Assembly (NCBI GenBank): GCA_014905825.1
Contig: JACGCN010000009.1
Span: 62,001-126,000, forward strand
Direction: 5' to 3'
DNA length: 64,000 nucleotides
Source: Lyophyllum atratum
Taxonomy: Eukaryota > Basidiomycota > Agaricomycetes > Agaricales > Lyophyllaceae
Shown: piece after piece, positions 55,002-64,000 of the stretch
Layout of the letters: every line of letters begins with the position of its first letter
Position numbering within the stretch: the first letter of the stretch is position 1
The notes under the pieces: generated by a model
The model's input: the letters and a program-made list of their open reading frames with translations, nothing else
Databases searched by the model: none
What the model was told of the DNA's origin: nothing
Position numbers and translations under genes: made by a program

Positions 55002-57779
55002 GCCATGTGGGGTTTGGACGGGGAAAGGGCCACAGGTGTCCATGTGTAGAAGCTCGCAGACCTCTTCGGCGCGACGGCCAAAATGATCATAAGGGTGTTG
55101 TGGGTGTTTCCCAATAAGACAAGGGATACAATGACTGGTTGAGAAATGACCAGTGTACTCAACCCCAGTCGCATAGGGCTTTGTCAAAACCGCACGCGTC
55201 GCATCAAGGCCAAGATGTCCGAAACGGCGATGCCACAATTCTGGTGTTGCCTCGACACGCGGAAAAGTGGTACCTGAATCATTTAGGGCGATGGCTGGGA
55301 GCGAGATGTCCTGTTCGACAGATACGACTGGTGGGATGAAGTCGCATTGAAGAAACGACAAACGACGGACAACGGTGGCGTCTATGGAGGGACCATCATT
55401 GGGGAGGTGGATAGTGGTTGCGTCGCGCTCGAAAACGAGTTTGAGGTTGTTCTCAGTCATTGTTCCGACAGATAGTAAGTTGATCGGAACATCAGGAGCA
55501 TGAAGGCAGTCCTGAAGGCGAATGGTGATGTGGGCACCATCAACAAGGGCGCGAAACCGGACTTCCCCTTTCGCAAGGGTTTTGAGCGTACCACAGTTCG
55601 CTGTTCCAACTGGGGTGGCGAGTTCAGGATGGTATGTCCAGAAATGCCGCTTATCCTTGATGATGTGGACGTTGCAACCGGAATCAAGGATCGAGTTGAA
55701 ACGTTCCGACAGGGATGCGAGGACGACTGGTTCGGTCGCGTCGACAAATTCATGGTAGAAGCGAGTCGAGGCATCCGCGATGGCGTCCTTGATGAATTCA
55801 GGGGAACACGCAACATAAGCCTCAACGATCTCGTTGGAAGATTCTACAACATCGGTATTATCTGCGGATTCTTCGATGGTAGCAAGATGTGCACGATTCT
55901 TTGCCAAGTAACGCTCCCGACCACCAACATCGCCACCTCCTTCTTCCCAGCACTGCGGTCCCAGATGGCCAAGGCGTCCGCAGTTCGAGCAAACCGGACG
56001 AGAGTCTGTGGTCGTAAGGGTTGTAGTGGTGTTAACGGCGGGCGTAGCAGACGAAGAAGTAGGAGTAGGAGCAGAGCGAACAGGACGAGGATTAGGATTC
56101 TTATTGCGTATGAGTGATGAAGTCGTGCGGCGATATTCAATGTCAATGGTAGTGGCTTCACGTGCAGCGTCTTCGAAGGAGACAGTGCCATTGGGAGGGT
56201 TCTGAGCGAAACCAGTCCGAACTCTGTTGCGAAGAGCTTGGTAGTGGAACGTCTGAGGGAGGCCATCAATGAACTTTTGAACGCGGTCGTACTCCGAGAA
56301 GTCCCATGGTGTGCCTTGGAGCTTCAAAACAGCATCGCGCCAAGCGAGGACCTAGGCAGCGACGGTGTCGAGGGTAGCCTGGTGGCGGTAGACGGCAGTC
56401 TTGACGATATCAGCTGCGCCAGCTTCTCCAACACTATACTCCTTCCTTAGGATATCGAGCACATCTCGAGCGACTCGTTGGGGGTAGCCAAAAGCGTCGC
56501 GTTTGTCGGGGATGATCGCCTTCCCAGCAGGACAGACCTTGGTCGAGAGGACGTAGGAAACGATGTCATCATTTCTCCACCAAGCGAGATATGCGGTGCG
56601 TTCGGCGTCCGTGAAGGTAGCGGTGAGCTGGGGAGCGAAGGTGGGGACGCTCGACGGGTCGGCAAACATACCAGGCGGCGGAGGCGCAGCAATGTGTCCG
56701 TAAAGGCCAACACTCTCGATCAGCGACGTGACGGCAGAGTACCACCGGGTCCAGTCATCCGGGGAGGAAAGGGTAGGAATGTGAGTGACAATAGGAAGAT
56801 CAGTCTTAGTATACGTGGGTACAGTAGCAGTAGCAGCAGGTACAATTTGTGGGTTTGGTAACGAGAGCTTTGGAATTGCGGGAACAGAAGATGCGACAGA
56901 ATGAGAGCGATAAGAATAAGAACGAGACGATGAAACGGAATGGGGACGAGACGAAGCAGGCGTGAATTGATGTTTCGGAAGGGGAGTAAGATTATCTATA
57001 TTTCGGTTTGCAAAACGATTGGGAGTGGGTGAGAAAGGAGGAACGTAGCCTTTCGGCGGGGTGGGGGTAAACGTAGCGCGAGCGGGGGGAGGGGCAGATG
57101 CAGCGTGATGAAGGAGGCGAAAAGCAGCAGAAGAGGGACGAGCAGAACTTGGAGGGGAAAGAGCAGCAGAAGGAGGACGAGGTGGGGGAGGGGGAGGGGG
57201 AGGAATGGGAGGTTGATGATCTAAAATGGGAGAGAAAAGATGTTGTTGGGGATAACGGGGAGCAGGTTGAACTGTAGAACGAGGACGAAATGGAGAAGCA
57301 GAAGTAGCGGGATAACGATTATAAAGGTGAGGAGTTACTGGAGGAACATTCATTGTATTAGGATGGGCTGCAGGAATATTTGGATTGCTCGATGCTATGG
57401 TGGAAGGGGGAAGAGGAATGAGTTCAGGAATGTTGATATATGCGGGTGCAGGGATGCCTTGGGCAGGAGTACAAGGAGGTTCAGAGTAAGTCGAAGGGTA
57501 ATGAAGGGCCTGGGTCTGACACCACGAAGCTAAAGATGGAGGACGATTATTAAGTAGGTACGTATCTGAACAAGGTCGAACAGGGAAAGAATGCGGAGGA
57601 TGGAGACTGGATGACTGGGGCGGTTGCCGATGCGTCTGGGACCACGGAGCGAGTGTTGGCGAAGTGACCGATGCAGGTATATGCTGGTGAGTCGGCGTCG
57701 AGGCAGAAAGCGACGGGGAGAGGGGATTACCACCGAGATCGAGGTGATCGAAAGCGGATCCAAATGGGTCCTCGGCCAT
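55002..57779 (-). pseudogene. Element B gag, protease and integrase start, with in-frame stop
   Basis: Starts at ATG 57779 (MAEDPFGSAFDHLDLGG) with a long Pro/Ser-rich Gag leader. An amber codon at 56352-56354 interrupts Gag, and the same frame continues with VLAWRDAVLKLQGTPWDF. Then come a zinc knuckle (CSNCGRLGHLGPQC), the protease site LDSGCNVHI, pre-integrase WHRRFGHLG with CIPC, and HMDTCGPFPVQTPHGKT, the first Asp of the integrase triad, where element C is inserted. The only lesion seen in this part is the amber codon; a CAG-to-TAG change would explain it. Confidence 0.9.
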
Positions 57780-57930
57780 GCTGGTGGACGGAGGCAATAA
57801 AAGAGATCGTGATCGATTAAGATCGCGTTGATCGATGGCAACGGCGATGGAGATAACTGAGGCAAAAACCTATGGAAAAGTGAGTTGTCGGTTCCGAGAC
57901 ACGAGGTGTTCCTGTGTTATAGATCTAGGG

Positions 57931-57941
57931 CGCCCATAACC
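57931..57941 (-). promoter_or_regulatory. Primer binding site of element B
   Basis: In the sense direction GGTTATGGGCG follows the 5' LTR. It shares the first ten bases with the primer sites of A and C and then diverges. Confidence 0.65.
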
Positions 57942-58224
57942 TGATGGCCCGGTGAATCTGAACACGCGAAACGACAGTGATCCTCAGTGTCAGGGGAAAT
58001 GGAAAGACAACTTTGTATCTATACCTGAACACGCGAAACGACAGTGCTAGGATCAAGTAAGTGAGTGAGGAAAAGATGAATGACGAGTAGGTATACGTAC
58101 ATCCTCAGTGTCAGGGGAAATGGAAAGACAACTGAGGATGCGATGGGGCAAAAGCCGGGAGGTATATCAACGAGTCACGTGAACAGACGCGGGGATAAGA
58201 AACGGGGATAGTATAGACCCAACA
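57942..58224 (-). repeat. 5' LTR of element B
   Basis: 283 bp, one visible difference from the copy at 46747-47029. Bounded on the right by CGATG. Confidence 0.93.
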
Positions 58225-58229
58225 CGATG
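58225..58229. repeat. Right target-site duplication of element B (CGATG)
   Basis: Matches 46742-46746 exactly and lies directly after the LTR end CCAACA. Confidence 0.9.
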
Positions 58230-60042
58230 TACCAGAACTCGTCGAGCTAATCTTTGACGAGCCTATCCAAGAGAACATCGCGCCACCAGCACCCGGTCCG
58301 GACCGTCTCGCAATCGAGGCTCCCGCCCCCGAGCCTGAGCTACGCCGCTCTGCGCGCATCAAAAACCCATCATCGGCGGCTGTCAACGCAGCTGCCACAG
58401 AAGCAGACGAGGCCTCCGCGGCGGCCCGTGGTCTCGACTGGGCCAGAGGTAACAAGATCCCCACGGGCACAGCACTCTCTGCCACCACAGACATCGACGG
58501 ATGGATACCGAAATCGTACTCAGAGGCAATGACGAGACCGGACTTGTGGAAGGGACCCATGGATGAGGAGATAGCAAGGATGCACGAGCGAAAGGTGTGG
58601 AGATTGGTTGAGAGGCCGGATGGGGCGAGGACTATGAAGAATAGGTGGACGTTCGCGCTGAAGTACGACGCAGACGGGAAGTCTGCGGGAGGAAGGCGCG
58701 ATTGGTGGCAAAGGGTTTCTCCCAGATCCCAGGTGTCGACTTCTTCGCAAGCTACGCGTCCGTGGTGAAATACGAGTCACTACGGATCAACCTCGCGTTG
58801 GGCGCCCTCGAGGACCTCGAGATATGGCAAATTGACTACGCCAGCGCCTATCTCAACGCGCCGAACCAGGTACCGGTCCTCATGGAACAGCCCGAGGGCT
58901 ACGAAGTCACACCCAGCCAGATCTTTGAGATCACACCGTCGTCAGGAACTAGGATCGAGGGGGAGGACGCGTCGGATGATAAGAGGGGGCTCGTGGCGCT
59001 GGTGGACAAGGCGATATATGGGACTATGGACGGAGCATACAATTGGTGGAAAACATTGGACGAGGACATGGGAAGGATGGGGTATATACGGTCTAGGGCG
59101 GATCAATCGGTGAGGTCGAGGATGGATGATGAGGGGAGGACTATCACAAGCACGTACACAGACGACACCACCGGCATGTCCACTTCGAAGAAGGAATGGG
59201 AGCGAGCGGTACGAGAACTGGGGGAGAACTGCAAGATAAAGGACCTCGGGCCCATCAAGCTCGTACTCGGCATCCGTGTCATACGCGACAGACAGTCGCG
59301 CCTCCTCACGATGGACCAGGAGGAGTATCTGAAGCGAGTTCTCGACCGCCACGGGATGACCGACTGCGCGCCGAAATACACCCCACTACCACCTGGCGTC
59401 GTCCTCAACAAGTCGCAAGCGCCCACTACCGACGAAGACAGACAATTCATGGAGGATAAACCCTACAGCGAGGTGCTCGGCGCGATCATGTACGCTCAGA
59501 TCGGGACTCGCCCAGACCTATCCTTCGCCGTCGCCTCTCTCAGCCGTTACTCATCGAACCCAGGGAAAGCGCATTGGCAGGCACTTATGCACGTCCTCCA
59601 GTATATCAAGGCGACCTTACATTATAAACTACGCTACGGGGGACATGGGTTCGACAACTACACTCCCCACGGATACGTCGACTCGGATTTCGCTGCTGAC
59701 AGCGACTCACGTCGGTCAGTCACAGGGCTTGTCTTCATCCAGGCCGGTGGACCGACGCTGTGGGGAGCGAAGTACCAGGCAACCGTCGCCACATCCACTA
59801 CCGAAGCGGAATACATGGCTATGGGGCGAGCGGTTGAACAGGTTCAGTGGATGTACGCGTCCCTCCAGGAGATCGGCTATCCGCAGCCTCGCCCCGCTGT
59901 GCTTCATGGCGACAACAACGGCGCCATCTCCATCGCAGAAAACAAAAGGAACCATAACCGCGTCAAGCACATCGATGTCCGCCATCACTTTATCCGCGAA
60001 CGCGTCGAAGCCGGCGATGTGGCCATCACATATATCCCCAGC
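58230..60042 (+). pseudogene. Element A reverse transcriptase and RNase H, truncated
   Basis: Continues element A after the insertion of B: a linker with APAPEPELRRSARIKNP, then RT. A one-base loss near 58681 shifts the frame between YDADGK and VCGRKARLVAKGFSQ. Downstream RT boxes are intact (IDYASAYLNAPNQVPVLM, IYGTMDGAYNWWK, TYTDDTTGMST), as are RNase H signatures (YVDSDFAADSDSRRSVTG, TSTTEAEYMAM, LHGDNNGAISIA, KHIDVRHHFIRERV). It stops at AITYIPS, where family members continue DN-(L/T)-(A/S)-DIFTKPL; the sequence after it is foreign. Confidence 0.88.
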
Positions 60043-63000
60043 CAAGGGTGTACCGGCCTGTGAAAAACTGACCCGGGGTCGGAATTATTTTTTCGACCAT
60101 GAGCAGGGGACTAACCAACTACGTAATCAGGCACATGTCTATATATAGTAATTCCGATTTCCGACCACTGTGAGATCATCGTCGTCGAGCGGCTCTTGCT
60201 CTCTTCGCCGTTCCAGACGACGAGCAAGAATCACAGACCCAACCACGGAGTGCTAGTTCCAAATCAACACATACTAAATGATACTATGATACACAGAAGG
60301 TAAGTTTTTAGGCTTCACTCAGCGAGGAATGACTCACAACGCCTGTTTCACAACCAAGCCTATTGCACTTGACAGTTTCCATCGACTCCTCCGCGATCGC
60401 TCCGCACAAGCACTCGCCACGGCCTGCAATAGCAGTCGGCTTCCGCTTACGGCACAAACGCGAGTTTTCAGCCACGGGCGTGCCTTGGGCTTCATTGACA
60501 GGTGGCGGGACAAATGCGGCATTCAAGATGTTGCGAGACGCTGCGGCCGGAGGCTCCTCATCCACGGCTGGGTGTACTGAAACACGACCTGTAGGTGAGT
60601 CTGGATGTACCAATGGCTCTTGTCCTTGATTGACAGGCGGCGAGGCAGACATCGAGTTTGAGGCACCTCCCGGCATCGTGGAATCCTCGCTGGGCACATC
60701 GGCACTTGGTGGATGCGAGGAGGCTGAGCTATCCAGCAAATTACAGGAATACTCGTTAGGGAAATGCAGTGGACTGGGTGGATTCGAATAGGGCTGGATA
60801 ATTGGGATCGAGCTCTCTGGTGAGTACCTATCCAATGCTAAATAATAATTCACTCACCCAGTCCTCAAATGGTTCTTCCGCGCCAATTCTGGATTCGTTC
60901 TCGCTCGCATGTAAGCCGCTGCCGTCGCCTTCTGCGCTGTGAGCATCCTCCTGCGCTTGAAACTCGTCGGACTCGCTTTCAGAGTCGGCTCCAGCCTCAT
61001 CACTCGCGGCATCGATCTCCAGGCCATCGTCACCTTCCATCGGTCCACTATCCTGGCGTCAACACGGAATATGATTGAATGAAACAACTTCTCTTACACG
61101 AGTGCTAAACGCGAGCTATGCGCGGCTGAAACCTCGAGGTGAGGAAGCTGCTTCTTTATCACGCGCTTAACGATGACTTTGTGACGATCCTTCCAGACAC
61201 GCTTCATTGCCGCCTTCTCGAAGTTGGAAAGATCCGATACCGAGCTGTAATCAGCGAAGATCACTGTTGGATGCGTTGATTCGAAGTGGGCCTTCCAATT
61301 GTAGCGCCAGACCGCCGGTGATGTCTTAACCGGACACAGAGGACATGAAACTGGTACATTTGAACACGGTGAGGTGGCTGTCGAGTTCGCCGCCACAGCA
61401 TATTTAAAGTTTACCATGTTAGGGCAACCACGCGACCGCGTCGTGTCAATCTTAGGGCCGCCGTCTGCGCCCTTGCTCTTGGTCAAGAAGAATCGACAGA
61501 GTGCAGAAGGGCGAAGGCACAGACCACATGGTTCTGTCGAGAGGCCGGGTTTTCGATCGTGTAGAATGTGCGCGCCAACATGCGCCAAGGTTTGTTGTGG
61601 ATGCTTGGTATCGAAAGGAACTTCCGGCGAGCATCTTGGGCAAACATGCGAGGTGGATAGTTCGAGTGTACTGTTCTCCGCATCACCTAGAAAACAAGCT
61701 TTCCCTGTACAAGTTCAACAGCTAACTTATCTCGTGAATATACCAAAGACTTACCAGATCTTTCCCGGTATGGAAACTCCTTTGTGCGTTGCAAGGTTGG
61801 TATATTTGACCTGTCGCTGCGCTTGAACTTTTCGAGGAGGCTTGATGTGAGCGCGACCATCGTGCCGCTTTCCATCAAGTAAAAAGAGTGGAAAAGCTCT
61901 TTTGTCACGTATGTTGGGTCGATGGCTTCGATGAGACAGCCGGGTACTGTGAATGTATGTTTGTCGGAGAATTTATACGACCTCCAGTCATGATTGAGGC
62001 TTGGATCATCCGTTGAGGTCGCCGGCCTGAATCCGAGCACCTGATACGATACACTAACCGTGGATTCATTGAGTACGTCGAGAGGAATGTGGCTGACATT
62101 CTGGGTGTCGATTTTGAGTCCGTTGACTTCGCCGATGCAGAGCCAGAGCCGGTTTTCGCATGAAACGAGTGTAGCGAGAGGGTCATGGCCAAAGAGACTC
62201 GGTTGGCCGAGTTCTGACGTGCTGAACTCGGTGTCAGGATTCGTCCGTTTTGTGTACCGTTCTACCTCTTGGACACGTTTCAAACGGTCCGTTGAGCTTG
62301 CCTTCTTGTTGTATCTGCTTCGCATGGAAAGGGCGCGTGATTTCAGGATTTTTTTGCCATTAACCAGGAGGAAGCGGTCGAACGATGTCGAAGTCGAAGC
62401 TGCTGATGATGTCAGGGAGTTGGAACCATGCTCGGGGATTTCGTCTTCTTCGTCTTCTCCCAGTGCGTCTTCAATTTCGACTCGAACATCATCCACATCC
62501 GATGCGGTGTTCGCAGATTGCACCCGTGGTGAGGGACATTCAGGGAGCTCTACACTTTCATCAACATCGTCGTCATCGAGAGGGATATTGACTAGTAATA
62601 CACCAAACGGTGACAGGATGTCCGCACTTGGGCAAGTCTCGACGGCTTCGAGTTCCTTTATCACAAAGGGACATTCCTTCTCTATAAGAAGCCGACCGCG
62701 CTTCCATGAAGTCTGAAGGGAGACATACTTCACATATACATTACCTTTCCACGAGCCAGGCTTGATATGGTCAGAGCTGTCTGGAAGCTCGAGTAAGTCA
62801 CGGGTGATAGCGGGGAGTTTAAGACGGCGAGGAGCACGATCCCAATGAGGGTACTTGGCTAGGATATTAAGTACTTCGATTGTACCAGTGATGCGGTCAC
62901 TGAGTTGAAGGATGTCGAGATTCGAGTCGTTTCCGATCATCGTGCGGAGGACACCAAAAAGCTCTTCAAGTCGATCAGTACCAAGGAGTATGATCCAGAA

Positions 63001-64000
63001 TGCGCCGTCCGGACTATCGATCTTGGCCTTTGCGATGCAAAAAATGACGTTCTTGATCATGATCATGAGGTCAATGTAGAGAAGAGTCGGGATAAACTGT
63101 TGGCGAGATTGATAATAAAGCGCGAGTGCGAGATGTGCTGCTGCGCTCAGATGCTCGACCTGCTCGGATAAGGTGAGGTCGATGCAGAGATAAGGAAAGA
63201 CCATGTGATAGAGGAGTTTCCCTAAGGTCCTCAGTGACTCTCGCGCCGCGAGGAAGCCAGGAGTCGAGCCTTCGCGTGCCGGGGGAAAGGACCAGATATC
63301 TTTCAGTAAGTCAAAAGCAAGCTTTACATCCTGTTGATCCTCGGGGTTGAAGAGAGAATTGATGTGTTGCGAGGAATGGCCCATAGACTGCAGGTGTATC
63401 TTAATGATGGAAGGGGTAATTCGGACACCTGCTATAACGATGCCTCGCACTCGAAGAAGAAGGTTTCGAAAACGCTTGATAACGTGCTTCCAGTCCTTGT
63501 CAGCAGTAATATCATCATCACCCACATGCTGATTCATGAGACGGAGAGGTGAGATGAGTGGGAAGACTTTCGAACTGACAGGTAGTTTTGACTTGAAGGT
63601 AAGGATCGCAAGGGACGATCCCCGTCGCGTCTCACCATCGGAGGCTATAGACACAATACGCAGTTTAGTTGTGGGAAGCTGGCTATTCACGCCGTCGAGA
63701 AGAGTCTGGATTAGTTTGGCATGCTGTTGGCCAGTCTCGCGTTTACAGTCGCCCGAGATGAGGACAGGACGAGCAGGATAAATGCGATTGTTGTTGCTCA
63801 GGACACCTAGTGCGCCAATCGTTGCCTAGGGTCAAGCGATAGAGGTCAGCGTGAGACACGATCAAAAGTCAGGCACTGACCTCAGCAGCTGTGTGAACTT
63901 CTCCTTCGTCTATACACCGAAACAATTCCTCCATGTCATCCTCCGTGGTGAACTCCAGCGACGTGTTGTGTCCATGGGCTCGGCACACTCCCAGAAATTT
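60043..64000 (-). mobile_element. Putative DNA transposon D, left part, inserted in element A
   Basis: Begins where element A's RNase H breaks off (CAAGGGTGTACC at 60043). The first 130 bp contain nested inverted repeats: a CCCGG-centred palindrome, and GGTCGGAATTA (about 60075) against TAATTCCGATTTCCGACC (about 60150), as often seen at transposon ends. The rest is one large minus-strand gene. The other end and any target duplication lie outside the window, so class and borders are inferred. Confidence 0.5.
60308..64000 (-). CDS. Transposon-associated zinc-finger protein, 5' end outside window
   Basis: Minus-strand gene running off the right edge. From the edge: VCRAHGHNTSLEFTTEDDM, an intron (about 63826-63880), then VLISGDCKRETGQQHAKL, RIVSIASDGETRRGSSLAI, LMNQHVGDDDITADKDWKH, LFNPEDQQDVKLAFDLL, LSEQVEHLSAAAHLALALYY, FWIILLGTDRLEELFGVLRT and a long acidic part. 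After another intron come two C2H2-like fingers (CPRC with HVGAHILHD; CPLC with HFESTH), an acidic exon and a PHD-like Cys cluster (CLCGAIAEESMETVKC). Asp in GDCKRE and SDGE are candidate catalytic residues of an RNase H-like transposase. I recall many agaricomycete copies, which suggests a transposon protein; the superfamily is not certain. Confidence 0.6.

Larger units (their letters stand above)
46747..58224 (-). mobile_element. Ty1/copia retrotransposon B, inserted in A and containing C
   Basis: Two 283-bp LTRs (46747-47029, 57942-58224) bounded by CGATG on both sides. The element reads on the minus strand: primer site next to the right LTR, gag at 57779 and downward, pol to 47091. Without element C it would be about 6.3 kb. 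By eye the LTRs differ at one base (in TATTT/TATCT near 46822 and its counterpart). The gag-pol frame has one in-frame stop and one frameshift and is interrupted by C in the integrase domain. Confidence 0.93.
44001..60042 (+). mobile_element. Ty1/copia retrotransposon A, interrupted and 3'-truncated
   Basis: Outermost element of the nest: 5' LTR 44001-44307, primer site 44308, gag-pol from 44445. The coding frame stops at 46746 with the insertion of element B and resumes at 58230; joining Asp-Asp to Val-Pro-Glu-Leu restores one frame. It ends near 60042 inside RNase H, where unrelated DNA starts. A single-base loss near 58681 shifts the RT frame. No 3' LTR is in the window. It disrupts the alpha/beta-hydrolase gene to its left. 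Confidence 0.85.

Noticed and set aside
56352..56354. Programmed stop-codon readthrough between Gag and Pol in element B
   Set aside because: The amber lies inside Gag, well before the zinc knuckle, so it is a lesion rather than a Gag-Pol switch.
60049..60300. Possible solo LTR (TG start, CA candidates) after the broken element A
   Set aside because: No matching five-base duplications flank any TG...CA choice; the region fits better as the end of transposon D.
60308..64000. Assignment of transposon D to KDZ or P-element/THAP9 families
   Set aside because: Single motifs are suggestive, but terminal repeats and target duplications are not in view, so no superfamily is named.
1..64000. tRNA, rRNA or other structured RNA genes
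   Set aside because: No cloverleaf, box A/B pair or rRNA-like stretch was recognised by reading; this was not a computed scan.

Overview
The window is nuclear DNA of a filamentous basidiomycete, most likely an Agaricomycete. The evidence is intron-dense genes with introns of about 50-60 nt, families typical of mushroom-forming fungi (DUF2235/Tle1-like hydrolases, Ppo-type fatty-acid dioxygenase, GMC oxidoreductase, DUF6699, F-box-like proteins) and nested Ty1/copia elements. No species is assigned.

Left part (0.5-23.3 kb): a DUF2235 hydrolase gene diverges from a fatty-acid dioxygenase gene, and this pair is present twice in tandem. In the first copy the hydrolase (506-2653, -) looks intact and the dioxygenase (3458-4684, +) is a deletion-riddled pseudogene. 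In the second copy both the hydrolase (4885-6946, -) and the dioxygenase-P450 fusion (7882-12594, +) look intact. Two tandem F-box-like genes (13087-16022, -), an atypical NAD(P)-binding protein, a secreted GMC oxidoreductase (17829-20046, -) and a third DUF2235 gene (21304-23330, +) follow. If the DUF2235 proteins are phospholipases like bacterial Tle1, the paired genes could release and then oxygenate fatty acids. That link is inference.

Middle (24-35.4 kb): single-copy genes for a DUF6699 protein, a multi-pass membrane protein with an in-frame 3 x 111 bp minisatellite, a GNAT acetyltransferase, a long disordered protein and an SDR oxidoreductase.

Segmental duplication (36-44 kb): a unit of GH43-like fragment (-), GNAT-ankyrin fusion gene (+) and alpha/beta-hydrolase (-) is duplicated in tandem. 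Both fusion genes look intact and share an identical promoter layout and a GC-AG intron. The GH43 parts and the first hydrolase copy are decayed.

Right part (44-64 kb): a three-level nest of Ty1/copia elements. Element A (+, from about 44001) cuts the second hydrolase gene. Element B (-, 46747-58224, TSD CGATG) sits inside A's gag-pol. Element C (-, 49807-54996, TSD GTCTT) sits inside B's integrase. C has LTRs that look identical and an uninterrupted 1427-codon gag-pol; B's LTRs differ at one base and its ORF has one stop and one frameshift; A is the most damaged. A's 3' end is cut near 60043 by a further element (D) whose zinc-finger transposase-like gene runs off the right edge. All three copia elements share a primer site matching the anticodon region of initiator tRNA-Met and an unusual LTR layout of duplicated hairpin plus duplicated box.
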